Assembly: GCF_003268675.1 (NCBI RefSeq)
Contig: NZ_CP029378.1
Coordinates: 1,054,001 to 1,118,000 of the forward strand
From: Streptomyces bacillaris
GTDB lineage: Bacteria > Actinomycetota > Actinomycetes > Streptomycetales > Streptomycetaceae
Length of the DNA: 64,000 nt
Reading direction: 5' to 3'
Part shown: piece by piece, positions 1 through 8,675 of the stretch
How positions within the stretch are numbered: position 1 is the first letter of the stretch
Layout of the letters: the number at the start of each line of letters is the position of its first letter
Made by a program: the position numbers and the translations under genes
Notes under the pieces: model-generated
What the model saw: the letters and a program-made list of their open reading frames with translations, nothing else
Database searches by the model: none
Told to the model about the DNA's origin: nothing

Positions 1-650
1 ACCCTGCCCTCGTAGATCACGGCGACGACGCTGCCGCCGGTCAGCCCGGACTTCCGGTAGTCCCAGGTACGGCTCGGCGCCGGTACCACCACGAACGGCA
101 GCGCGGCCGAGTCCAGGGGTTTGCCGCGCGAGCTGGTGAAGGCGGTCTGCGGCTGGAAGTAGGGGTCGGTCTTCTTGTTGCAGACCTTCGTCCGCCGCCC
201 GTCGCAGTCGATGTCCATGTCCGCCTTCCAGAAGACGGCATCGCTGGTGGCGCAGACGGGAACGGTGGCCTTGGCGATGTTGGCGTCCGTACGGTACTTG
301 CCCTGGGAGATCTGCCGGCAGGAGCGGACCTCCGCGAGCAGCTCCTCGGCGGTCACGGGGGCGTCGTCGGCCGGAACATCGGCCCGGGCGTCCGCCGTGG
401 CATCGGTTCGGGCGTCCGCCGTGACCTCGGCCGGGGCATCCACCGTCGCGTCGGCCGGGACGCCCGGAGCCGGGTCCGCGAGGCCGTCGCCCGCCCACGC
501 GTCCGGCAGGAGGCCGGCGCGCTCCCCCGGCGAGGTGTCCGGTGCGGGCCTGTGGGGCGTGGCGGTGGCGGGCAGTGCCGCGGGCCCGAGCAGGGCGGCG
601 CCGCACACGGCGGAGGAGACGGCGGTCAGAGCGAACGTTCGGGTGCGCAT
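1..650 (-). CDS. Secreted glycoside hydrolase family 75 chitosanase (3' end outside window)
   Basis: Only the first 216 codons are in the window; the gene runs off the left edge. ATG at 650 opens a signal peptide (MRTRTFALTAVSSAVCGAALL, then an Ala-rich cleavage region). It is followed by a low-complexity Asp/Ala/Pro/Thr linker at about residues 45-95, built from repeats like ADATADA, and then by a folded domain. That domain carries segments I associate with GH75 chitosanases: VFWKADMDIDCDGRR, the TDPYFQPQTAF stretch and GSVVAVIYEG. Family knowledge: GH75 enzymes cleave chitosan outside the cell by an inverting mechanism. The second half of the catalytic domain is not visible. The perfect hairpin at 736-788 separates it from ggt, so it probably has its own promoter within 651-735, but I found no convincing -35/-10 there. 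Confidence 0.8.
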   Translation of the reverse strand, partial: MRTRTFALTAVSSAVCGAALLGPAALPATATPHRPAPDTSPGERAGLLPDAWAGDGLADPAPGVPADATVDAPAEVTADARTDATADARADVPADDAPVTAEELLAEVRSCRQISQGKYRTDANIAKATVPVCATSDAVFWKADMDIDCDGRRTKVCNKKTDPYFQPQTAFTSSRGKPLDSAALPFVVVPAPSRTWDYRKSGLTGGSVVAVIYEGR

Positions 651-735
651 CGTGGGGACGGCCCTTCCAGTCGACCGGAGAGACCCGTCCGGGCCCCTCC
701 TCTGCCGGCACGGGTTCGCCGGCGCTCCCTCCCCC

Positions 736-788
736 GGCGGCCGGGCGGGCCGTACGCGGCGTCTCCGCGTACGGCCCGCCCGGCCGCC
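736..788 (-). terminator. Strong intrinsic hairpin terminator downstream of ggt
   Basis: Perfect 24-bp inverted repeat, arms 736-759 and 765-788, with a 5-nt loop (cgtct). It is almost entirely G+C and has no long U tract, as is usual for Streptomyces terminators. It lies between the ggt stop at 901 and the chitosanase start at 650, both on the minus strand. Confidence 0.85.
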
Positions 789-801
789 CCTTCTGCGAAA
801 C

Positions 802-855
802 CTTCGAGAACTCCGAGAACTCCGAGAACATCAGGAACTCAGGGAACTCGGGGAA
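802..855. repeat. 9-bp tandem repeat, six degenerate units
   Basis: Six consecutive 9-nt units: cttcgagaa, ctccgagaa, ctccgagaa, catcaggaa, ctcagggaa, ctcggggaa. The array lies between the ggt stop and the terminator hairpin, so it would be in the 3' untranslated part of the ggt transcript. Function unknown. Confidence 0.8.
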
Positions 856-900
856 GCTGCCTCGTGGGACCGCCTCGCACGGCGGCCCCACGAGGCCGGG

Positions 901-2718
901 TCAGCTCATGCCGCCCGGCTGGACCACCATGGCCGAGCCTCCGCCCCGCCGCACCTTTTCCGCCGCCGCGAGCCAGCGCCCGTCGGGCAGCCGCTGTACG
1001 GCGGTGGCGGCGCCGATCTCCGGGTTCTGCCGGAAGGCGTGACCGAGCGCTTCGAGCCGGCCGCGGACCGGGCTGTTCCAGAGCCCCGGCTCGATCTCGG
1101 TGGTGGCCGCGTTCCGCTGGCTGGCGCGCGGGGCGGCGAGCGCCTCGACGAGCGGCAGCCCGCGGTCGAGGTGGCCGGTCAGGGACTGGAGCACGGTCGT
1201 GATGATCGTGGCGCCGCCCGGCGAGCCGAGGGCGAGGACCGGCCTGCCGTCCTCGAGCACGATGGTCGGGGACATCGACGAGCGGGGGCGCTTGCCCGGG
1301 CCCGGCAGGTTGGGGTCGTGGACGGCCGGGTTGGCCGGGGCGAAGGAGAAGTCGGTCAGCTCGTTGTTGAGGAGGAAGCCGCGCCCGGGGACGGTGATGC
1401 CGCTGCCGCCGGTCTGCTCGATGGTGAGGGTGTAGGAGACGACGTTGCCCCACTTGTCGGCCGTCGTCAGGTGGGTGGTGCTCTCCCCCTCGTACGTCGT
1501 CGGCGCCGCCGTACCACCACCGCCGCAGCGGCCCGGGTTGCGCGGGTCGCCGGGCGCGACCGGGCTGGTCAGCACCGCGTCGTCCTTGATCAGGCAGGAG
1601 CGCGAGGCGGCGTACCGCTGGCTCAGCAGCTCCTTGGTGGGGACGTCCTCGAAGGCCGGGTCGCCCACCCAGCGTCCCCGGTCGGCGAAGGCGATGCGGC
1701 TCGCCTCGATGAGCCGGTGGAGGTATCGGGTCTCGCTCGCCCGGGAGAGGTCGGTGGGCTCCAGCATGTTGAGCGCCTGGCCCACGGTCGTGCCGCCGGA
1801 CGAGGAGGGCGCCATGCCGTAGACGTCCAGGCCCCGGTAGCCGGCCTTGGTCGGGGGCTGCTGGAGGGTGCGATAGGCGGCGAGGTCGCCCCGGGTGAGG
1901 TCGCCGGGGCGGACGGTCCGGGTGGCCTTCGGGTCGACCGGCGGCTTGCGGACCGTACGGACGATGTCGTCGGCCAACTCGCCCCGGTACAGCTCGCCCA
2001 CACCCTTGCGGCCGAGCTTCTCGTACGTACGGGCCAGGTCGGGGTTCTTGAACACCGAGCCGACGGCCGGGAGTTGGCCGCCGGGGAGGAACAGCTTCGC
2101 GGAGGCCGGGAAGTCGGCGAAGCGGGCCTGGTTGGCGGCCGTCTGCGAGCGGAAGGTCTCGTCCACCACGAAGCCGTCCCGCGCCAGGCGCTCGGCCGGT
2201 TTCAGCAGCGTCCGAAGGGACTTGGTGCCCCAGGCGTCGAGCGCCCGCTCCCAGGTGGCGGGGGTGCCCGGGGTGCCGACGGAGAGGCCGCTCGTGACGC
2301 CCTCCTCGAACGGGATGGGCTTGCCGTCCTCCAGGAAGAGGGAGGCGTCCGCGCTGCGGGGTGCGGTCTCGCGGCCGTCGATGGTCCGGACGGTGCGCTT
2401 CTCCGCGTCGTAGTGGACGAAGTAGCCCCCGCCGCCGATGCCCGCCGAGTACGGCTCGGTCACCCCGAGCGCGGCGGCGGTCGCCACGGCCGCGTCCACC
2501 GCGTTGCCGCCCTTGCGCAGCACCTCGATCCCGGCCGCCGAGGCGTCCCGGTCGACACTGGCCACCGCTCCCCCGTACCCCACAGCCACCGGGGACTTGG
2601 GCGGGACGGGAGCCCGGTGGGCGGGGGTCGCGGAGCCCGCGGGAGCGGCGGCCCCGAGCGAGGCGACCACGGCCAGGGCGGCCACTATCGATGTGTTCCG
2701 GCCGACGGAACGGCGCAT
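901..2718 (-). CDS. ggt: Gamma-glutamyltransferase (secreted)
   Basis: 605 residues, normal for the family. An N-terminal signal peptide (MRRSVGRN followed by a hydrophobic stretch to about residue 30) sends it out of the cell. The N-terminal half has the glycine-rich GIGGGGYF motif at 94-100. Autocleavage and catalysis depend on the Thr at about residue 414 in GESTTHLTTADKWGN, which aligns with E. coli Thr391 at the new N-terminus of the small subunit; the FLLNNELTDFS segment follows. Family function: moves or hydrolyses the gamma-glutamyl group of glutathione and related compounds. ATG at 2718 is preceded by TGGAGG at good spacing. The 249 bp upstream (2719-2967) holds no gene that I can see. 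The NRPS and phosphatase genes further upstream are separate units. Confidence 0.93.
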   Translation of the reverse strand: MRRSVGRNTSIVAALAVVASLGAAAPAGSATPAHRAPVPPKSPVAVGYGGAVASVDRDASAAGIEVLRKGGNAVDAAVATAAALGVTEPYSAGIGGGGYFVHYDAEKRTVRTIDGRETAPRSADASLFLEDGKPIPFEEGVTSGLSVGTPGTPATWERALDAWGTKSLRTLLKPAERLARDGFVVDETFRSQTAANQARFADFPASAKLFLPGGQLPAVGSVFKNPDLARTYEKLGRKGVGELYRGELADDIVRTVRKPPVDPKATRTVRPGDLTRGDLAAYRTLQQPPTKAGYRGLDVYGMAPSSSGGTTVGQALNMLEPTDLSRASETRYLHRLIEASRIAFADRGRWVGDPAFEDVPTKELLSQRYAASRSCLIKDDAVLTSPVAPGDPRNPGRCGGGGTAAPTTYEGESTTHLTTADKWGNVVSYTLTIEQTGGSGITVPGRGFLLNNELTDFSFAPANPAVHDPNLPGPGKRPRSSMSPTIVLEDGRPVLALGSPGGATIITTVLQSLTGHLDRGLPLVEALAAPRASQRNAATTEIEPGLWNSPVRGRLEALGHAFRQNPEIGAATAVQRLPDGRWLAAAEKVRRGGGSAMVVQPGGMS

Positions 2719-2967
2719 ACGAACCTCCAGTCAACGGATCTCCGCGCAGGCTAGCCCGCGGGCACCCGGATCGTCAGGACCGCCTCGAACGGTTACCCGA
2801 ATGACCGATAACATGCCCGGCCGTGACGGACGACGTGCGCAGTTCGTCACGCGACCGGCTCCGGCTGCCCCATTCCCTGTCCACGGGGTGCACTTCATGG
2901 GGTCAGGGGTGACGCCCTGGGACACCGGAGCCGACCGGGAATGAGGCCTGGATCTCGGCAGTGCCGG

Positions 2968-4302
2968 TCAGCGCAGGCCGAGCGCCAGCCGGAGCGTGGT
3001 GAAGAGTTCGGTCTGGTCCCCACTACCGAGCACCCGGTGGGCGTGCGGGCCCTCGGCGGCGACACGCACCTGGACACCGCTGTGTTCCTGGCCCTCCTCC
3101 CCCGCGTGCGTCGCGTAGCTGACTTTCATCAAGGCGCCCTCGTCCGTGATCAGCGTCGCGGACAGCCCGGCGGGCCTGGCCGCGAGCGGCACGATCTGAC
3201 TGCTGTGCCCGTGGTCGGCGGTGGTGATGACCAGGGTGTCGGGGTGCCGCACTGCGTACTCCCTGGCGGCCTTGACGGCGCGGTCGAAGGCAACCGTCTC
3301 ACCGATCTGACCACAGGGGTCGGCGTCGTGGTTCTGCTTGTCGATGGAGGCTCCCTCGACCTGGAGGAAGAAGCCCTTGCCCTGCCCCTTCTGCCTCGCC
3401 CCGGCCTCCAGCAGTTCGATCGCCTTGCGGGTCTGCGCTTCGAGGCTCGGAATCCGCGGGCCGCGTCCGGGGTCGGCGGGAACGCAGCGCTGAGGCGCCG
3501 TACCGGCCGGCGCGGCGGGCTTGCCGGTCCACTCGACCGGCAGGGCCTCCGCCGCGAACAGGCCGAGCACCGGCCGCCCGGGGCGTACGGCGTCGAGGCC
3601 CTCGGCCTCCGTGATCACCTGGTAGCCGCGCTGTCGGGCGCGGTGCAGCACGGTGGCACCACGCTCGGGGCCTTCCGTGATGGTCTGTTCGAAGCGCTCC
3701 CTGCCGCCGCCGAGCAGGACGTCGACACGGCGGGCTACCGTCTGCTCCGCGATGGATCCGGGACCTCCCTCGCCCCGGGTGTCCGCCGGGCACAGCGCCA
3801 TGTCGGCGGGGCCCTGACAACTGCGGTCCATGACATGTGCGGCCAGGGCGGCAGGCGTGGCGTCGGTGAGTGCGGCGGTCGTGACACTGCCGGTGGCGAA
3901 CCCGCCGCGCTGGGCGAGCTCCAGGATCGTCGGGACGGCACGGTCGCTGCCCGGCGTCTTGGACAACCGGTCGTTGACCGTCTTGCGGCCGGTGGCCCAA
4001 GCGGTGGCGCTCGCCGCCGAGTCGGTGACGTAGGTGGGCTGCCCCTCCTTGTCGACGGAGTAGGTGGTGTACGTCCCCGTCATCGGGAACCGGTCCATGT
4101 GGAGCCTGCCGCCCGCGCCCACCGTGTAGTTGCGGGCGAGGGTGATCTCGGAGTCCCCCATTCCGTCACCGACGAGCAGGATCACGTTGCGCGCCGCGGG
4201 CGTATCGGCGGCGGCCGCCGATGGCGGAGCACCCGCGCCGGTTCCGGCCGCCGCGGCAGCAAGCCCGGCCATCGCCGCCGTGAGCAGCGCGGCCCCGAAC
4301 AC
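2968..4302 (-). CDS. Alkaline phosphatase, StrK/VioS-like, with an amber codon in its signal peptide
   Basis: PhoA-type alkaline phosphatase. Visible motifs are the metal-binding GDGMGDSEIT (Asp46 from the GTG at 4302), VTDSAASATAWATG with nucleophile Ser95, EGASIDKQNHD, TTADHGHSSQ and a late HSG. Streptomycin clusters encode a relative, StrK, that dephosphorylates exported inactive antibiotic. Here the gene follows a Rieske oxygenase and a viomycin-kinase-like gene, so the same role is inferred. The start is odd. A GTG at 4347 overlaps the upstream stop as GTGA, has GGAGG before it and opens a proper n-region (MKKYAVRGSAP), but codon 12 (4312-4314) is TAG. The next in-frame start is GTG 4302, with no positive n-region and no clear ribosome site. 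Expression and export are therefore doubtful; the coding frame after that is intact to the stop. Confidence 0.85.
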   Translation of the reverse strand: MFGAALLTAAMAGLAAAAAGTGAGAPPSAAAADTPAARNVILLVGDGMGDSEITLARNYTVGAGGRLHMDRFPMTGTYTTYSVDKEGQPTYVTDSAASATAWATGRKTVNDRLSKTPGSDRAVPTILELAQRGGFATGSVTTAALTDATPAALAAHVMDRSCQGPADMALCPADTRGEGGPGSIAEQTVARRVDVLLGGGRERFEQTITEGPERGATVLHRARQRGYQVITEAEGLDAVRPGRPVLGLFAAEALPVEWTGKPAAPAGTAPQRCVPADPGRGPRIPSLEAQTRKAIELLEAGARQKGQGKGFFLQVEGASIDKQNHDADPCGQIGETVAFDRAVKAAREYAVRHPDTLVITTADHGHSSQIVPLAARPAGLSATLITDEGALMKVSYATHAGEEGQEHSGVQVRVAAEGPHAHRVLGSGDQTELFTTLRLALGLR

Positions 4303-4343
4303 CCCCCGAGTCTAAGGGGCGCTCCCGCGTACCGCGTATTTCT

Positions 4344-5369
4344 TCACACTAAACCTCCATTGACGAAATAATAGCGATGAGCTATATCCACCCTTGCCGT
4401 TTCCTGAATTGGAGCGAGAAAAGAACCGCGAATGAGCCACCTCCTTGCACGCAATGTCAAGCACCCATCTCGGCCACCCTCAAATCTGACCCGAAGTGTC
4501 TCGTATAGCAGCCTGGAAACACCCCGGGAAGTAACGCCCGACGGGCCGGTAAACGGCCTCTCCGGAAGCGGGCAGGACACCGCGTCCGTGCCCGCCAGCC
4601 AGAACTGCCGTACGCGCAGCCCGTCCGCCGACACCGGCGTGGCCAGCTGTGCGACCAGCCGACGCCCGCCGGACGGGGAGGAGACACAGATGGACGCGCA
4701 CATCGGAAGGGTGATCCGGTAGTCCAGCCGGTGGCTGAACTCCTCGGCGAGTTCCTCGGGAAGCCCTTCGGAGCCCAGCCGGGAGGACCAGCCGAGACGC
4801 CAGCCGTCCCGCGCGATGCGGTAGGACTCCACCACCTTGTCCACCTCCCCCATCGTGTCCGCGTGCACGAAGGGGAAGTGGGCCTTGTCCCGGAAGTTCT
4901 CGGTCAGTTGCCGCATACCGCAGCTCAAGGTGTACGGCTCACCCGCGCCGAGCTGCCAGGTCTCGTCGACGTACTCGGGCAGCCGCGGCAGCGGAAGGAA
5001 GGGGTCGTCGAGGCAGCTCCACACCAAGCCGTAGGCGATCTCGGCGGGATAGGTGCGCAGCACGGCGTGCGGCCTGCTCCTGCCCGGCGGCAACGAGAGA
5101 ACGCTCGTGCACCGCCCGCTCCCCGCTTCGAAGAGCCAGCCGTGGTAAGGGCATTCCAGAGCGCCTTCATGCAGCCGTCCCAGTCGCAGTACCACACCGC
5201 GGTGCGGGCAGAAGCCCTCCGCGACCGTGACGGAGCCCCCGTCTCCGTACACCACGAGTTCTTCACCGAGAATGCTGCCGCTCGCGACGCCGTTCGCGAG
5301 GTCGGCGACCCGGGCGACCGGGAACCACATGTGCCGCAGCATTTCGTACTCGACCGGATCCATCGTCAT
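4344..5369 (-). CDS. Rieske [2Fe-2S] non-haem iron oxygenase, VioQ-like by context
   Basis: 341 residues. The Rieske domain is at about 15-120 with cluster ligands CPHRG (Cys54, His56) and CPYHGW (Cys73, His76). The mononuclear iron site follows in NFRDKAHFPFVH (Asp161, His164, His169), so this is an alpha-subunit-type oxygenase with all visible metal ligands present. In the viomycin cluster a Rieske enzyme (VioQ) hydroxylates the capreomycidine residue. The assignment here rests on the adjacent viomycin kinase homologue and aminomutase remnant, not on an alignment. The stop TGA at 4344-4346 overlaps the original GTG of the phosphatase gene by 4 nt, which implies translational coupling. ATG 5369 is used; ATG 5363 is an alternative. 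It is divergent from the kinase gene across 83 bp that must hold both promoters. No reductase or ferredoxin gene is adjacent. Confidence 0.85.
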   Translation of the reverse strand: MTMDPVEYEMLRHMWFPVARVADLANGVASGSILGEELVVYGDGGSVTVAEGFCPHRGVVLRLGRLHEGALECPYHGWLFEAGSGRCTSVLSLPPGRSRPHAVLRTYPAEIAYGLVWSCLDDPFLPLPRLPEYVDETWQLGAGEPYTLSCGMRQLTENFRDKAHFPFVHADTMGEVDKVVESYRIARDGWRLGWSSRLGSEGLPEELAEEFSHRLDYRITLPMCASICVSSPSGGRRLVAQLATPVSADGLRVRQFWLAGTDAVSCPLPERPFTGPSGVTSRGVSRLLYETLRVRFEGGRDGCLTLRARRWLIRGSFLAPIQETARVDIAHRYYFVNGGLV

Positions 5370-5452
5370 ACCCCTGCTTCAGATGATTCAGCACGTCAAC
5401 GCTCATCGATAGAGAGCTTGCGAAGGCCTGAGAAGTGGAGATTTCATCCGCC

Positions 5453-6316
5453 ATGGGAATCATTGAGACGCATCGCCACCTGCTGAACCGCCTCCTCCCC
5501 GACGACAAGGAAAGCGAACTCAGCCTCCTCCAGGGGCAGTTCCATCACGTGGTGATCGGCTCGGAGCAGGTGGTCTGCTTCGCCCGTACCGAGGCCGCCT
5601 CGGAACGGCTGCCCGCGCGGGCAGCCGTACTGCGCGCCCTCGCCGGACTCGACCTCGGCTTCCTCACCCCGCGCCCGCTCGCCGAGGGCGGCGCTCCGGG
5701 TACGGACGAACCGCCCTACCTGGTGCTGAGCCGGATCCCCGGGGCTCCGTTGGAGGGCGAGGCGCTCGACAGCCCCGAGGTTGCCGAAGCGGCCGCGGCC
5801 CAGTTCGCCGCGCTCCTGTCCGGGCTCGCCGCCGCGGGCGGGGACGAGGGGGTGCGGGCCGCGCTCCCCCGGGCCCCCGAGACCCAGTGGCAGGAGTTCG
5901 CGGCGGGTGTGCGCGCCGAGTTGTTCCCGCTGATGTCCGACAGTGGCCGCAAGCGCGCCGAGGGCGAGCTGGCCGCGCTCGACGGCCTCCCTCCTCTCGC
6001 CTCCGCGGTGGTCCACGGGGATCTCGGCGGTGAGAACGTCCTGTGGGAGACCTCTGACGGTGTACCGCGGCTGAGCGGCGTCATCGACTGGGACGACGTC
6101 ACGATCGGCGACCCGGCCGAGGACCTGGCCGCCGTCGGGGCCAGCTACGGCGACACGCTGCTGAAGCGGGTGCTCACGCTCGGCGGCTGGGACGACGAGG
6201 CAACAGCCGGGCGGATCACCGCGATCCGCGGCACCTTCGCCCTCCAGCAGGCCCTCTACGCTCAGCGCGACGGTGATGAGGAGGAGTTGGCCGACGGCCT
6301 CACCGGCTATCGGTAG
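5453..6316 (+). CDS. vph: Viomycin/capreomycin phosphotransferase-like resistance kinase
   Basis: 287 residues of the aminoglycoside phosphotransferase (APH) fold. From memory it closely resembles Streptomyces vinaceus viomycin phosphotransferase, including the MxIIETHRxLL start, GQFHHVVIGS, DEPPYLVLSRIPGAPL and the EELADGLxGYR C-terminus. The catalytic Brenner motif HGDLGGENVLW is at 188-198 (Asp190, Asn195), and the Mg-binding IDWDD is at 211-215. ATG 5453 gives the homologous N-terminus; an in-frame GTG at 5435 would add six residues. Expected role: ATP-dependent O-phosphorylation of the tuberactinomycin peptide, giving self-resistance. The frame is intact although the biosynthetic genes beside it are broken. 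It converges on the aminomutase remnant with a 10-bp overlap of the 3' ends. Confidence 0.88.
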   Translation: MGIIETHRHLLNRLLPDDKESELSLLQGQFHHVVIGSEQVVCFARTEAASERLPARAAVLRALAGLDLGFLTPRPLAEGGAPGTDEPPYLVLSRIPGAPLEGEALDSPEVAEAAAAQFAALLSGLAAAGGDEGVRAALPRAPETQWQEFAAGVRAELFPLMSDSGRKRAEGELAALDGLPPLASAVVHGDLGGENVLWETSDGVPRLSGVIDWDDVTIGDPAEDLAAVGASYGDTLLKRVLTLGGWDDEATAGRITAIRGTFALQQALYAQRDGDEEELADGLTGYR

Positions 6317-7353
6317 GCCCGGCGCACCGGGAGCCGGCGGGACTGGGCGCATTCCCGCCGCTCCTGGGCGGTGGCTTGCTTCTCCCACCAGCGCCACCCC
6401 TTCTCGGGCAGCGTGGACAGCGGGTCGTAGAAGGGGTAGCGGCGGGTCAGCGCCTCGGGGTCGTCGGACTCGACGCGGGTCCGGTAGTTCTTCGTCCAGT
6501 AGGAGATACCGCGCTCCCGGTCGTACTCGACGGCCTGGTGCACCCACCTCTTGCCGACGTACGGCACGTCGCAGACGATGCGCGGAGTCGCGTAGCCGGG
6601 CAGATAGCCCATGATGGCGTGCTGGAGTTCCTGTGCTTCGGTGAGCGAGGTCCTCCAGTGCTCGGCGCCGGGCACCATGTCACACATGTAGAAGTAGTAC
6701 GGCAGGATGCCCGCCTCGTCCTGAAGGGCGAAGCAGAGGTCCAGCAGGGCGGCCGCGCTGTCGTTCACCCCCCGCATCAGCACGCCCTGATTGCGGACGT
6801 CACGAACCCCGGCGCCGAGCAGCGCCCGGGTGGCCTCGGCCACCGAAGGCGTCACCGACCGGGCGTGGTTGGCGTGGGTGTGGACGGCCAGGTGGACGCC
6901 CCGCTCCGCGGCGACCCCGGCGACCCTCTGGAGGCCGGCCACGACCTTCGGCTGGAGCCAGTGCTGGGGCAGTCCCACCAGGGCCTTGCTGGCCAGCCGG
7001 ATGTCGCGGACGGAGTCGATCTCCAGCAGCCGCATGAGGAACGACTCCAGGCGCGGCCAGGGCACGTTGGCCACGTCTCCGCCGGAGACCACCACGTCAC
7101 GGACGCCGGGGGTACGACGGAGGTGTCCGAGGATCGCCTCCTGCCGGTCCGCCGGGCGCAACCGCAGCCGCTGCTTGTCCACCCCCACGACATCGGCGAG
7201 GCGGTGGTCGGCCCGGCCCGCGACCTCGATGCCGATCACCCGCTCGGCGGGGTCCTCGGAGGTCACGGCGAGCGCGAACGCCGTCAGGGTGAGGACGAAG
7301 GGCGTGACGCCCAGGCCGGCTGCGCACAGACGCAGTTGCTGCGAGAGCTCGCC
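6307..7353 (-). pseudogene. Lysine 2,3-aminomutase C-terminal part fused to the tail of an NRPS condensation domain
   Basis: One open frame joins two unrelated pieces. From 7353 to about 7189 it encodes the late part of a condensation domain (LGVTPFVLTLTAFALAV, then VAGRADHRLADVVG). At about 7180-7190 it changes without a stop into a lysine 2,3-aminomutase, starting VDKQRLRLRPADRQ and running through DVVVSGGDVANVPWP, HTHANHARS, NQGVLMRGVND, YYFYMCDMVPGAEHWRTS and DVPYVGKRWVHQ to a TAG at 6307. The missing N-terminal part is where this radical-SAM family carries its CxxxCxxC iron-sulfur ligands, so the piece cannot be an active aminomutase. VioP of the viomycin pathway makes beta-lysine with such an enzyme. 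The join looks like a deletion between the NRPS gene and the aminomutase gene, which shared the short peptide V-G at the junction. Confidence 0.8.
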
Positions 7354-8675
7354 CCCAGCCGTACGGTCACACGCTCTCCCTCCCGTGCGGCACCGTCGGC
7401 GGCCGAGGGCCCGGTGCCGGGCGGGAGGCCGGCCAGTTCCTGCCGCCAGAAGTCGAGGTGCGGCCGATGGGCATCGGCGGCGACGCGTTCGTTCTCCCAC
7501 CGCGCGAAGTCGGTGTAGGCGAGCTGTGGTGGAGCCGGGCGTGGGCCGCTCCCCCCGGCATGCAGACGGTAGAGGGCCTCCAGGTCCCGCCACAGGATGT
7601 CGAAGGACCAGCCGTCGACGATCAAGTGGTGTGCGGTGAACAGGAACACCCACTCCTCGTCGCCGGTCCGGGCCAGCGTGGTCTCGACCAAGGGACCCGA
7701 GAGATCGAAGACCCGGCGCCCCGCCTGCTCCAGAAGGCCACGTACCGCCGCTTCGCCGGCTCCCCGCAGATCGGACCGCAGGAGCCCCACCGAGGACCGG
7801 GGCTCCACCACCAGCTCGGGGTGCTCGGCTCCCTCCACCCGGCCTCGCAGGGAGTCGTGGCGGCTCAGCAGCTCGTCCAGCGCGGCTTCGAAGGCCGCCT
7901 CGTCCAGCGGACCGCGCAGCAGGAACGCCTCCGGGACGGTGCACGCGGCGGTGCCGGGCCACATCTGTTCCTCGAGCCAGATCCGGCGCTGCGCGGCGGA
8001 CAGCGGCGCCCTGCCGGTGCCGCGTGGCCGCAGACCGTCGGCGTCAGGGGACCCGGCGTTCTCCGGCCCGGGCAGGGCGGCGGCCAGCTCTCGCAGCACC
8101 GGATGGCGCAGGAACAGCGTCAGGGGCGCTCTGACACCGAGTTCGGCACGGACCCGCGCGGCCAGGGTGGCCACCAGCAGCGAGTGTCCCCCCAGGCTGA
8201 AGAAGTTGTCCCCGGGGCCCACCTCGGCCACATCCAGCAGTTCTCGCCAGATGCCCGCGAGGGCCGGCTCCCGGTCTCCGTCGAGCGACGGCGCGCCTTC
8301 CCCTCCGTGTGCCGGCGGCCCGGCGGCCTCCGCGCCCGCTGTTGCGGGCAGCGCCGCACGGTCCAGCTTGCCATTGGGCGTCAGCGGCAGCGCGTCGAGC
8401 GTGACGACGGCGGTGGGAACCATATAGGCCGGCAGCCGCTCGGCCAGCTTGGCCCGCAGCCGCGGGTCCGTACCGTACGGCGGTTCGGACCGCACCGCGT
8501 AGGCGACGAGGTGCGCGGCCTCCGGACTCTCCGCCCTGCGGACCAGAACCGCCGCGACGCTCACCCCCGGCTGCTCGCACAGCACGCTCTCGATCTCGCC
8601 GGGTTCGATGCGGTGCCCGCGCAACTGGACCTGGAAATCGGCGCGCCCCGCCTGCCCCGTGTTCGCGCAGGGCAT
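7284..8675 (-). pseudogene. NRPS fragment: end of A domain, PCP and condensation domain
   Basis: This frame carries the downstream part of the broken NRPS. In order it has adenylation motif A8 (GRADFQVQLRGHRIEPGE, from about 8660), the A10 segment LPLTPNGKLDRAAL, a carrier domain with the phosphopantetheine serine in FFSLGGHSLL, and a condensation domain with intact HHLIVDG. After VTVRLG, at a G run (7352-7356), the condensation-domain homology moves to the frame that leads into the aminomutase remnant, so one base appears to be missing there. The A8 motif is joined directly to the A2-like region of the preceding NRPS frame. About 350 codons holding adenylation motifs A3-A7 are therefore absent and the reading frame changes. 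It is best read as part of the same decayed gene as the larger NRPS frame. Confidence 0.8.
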
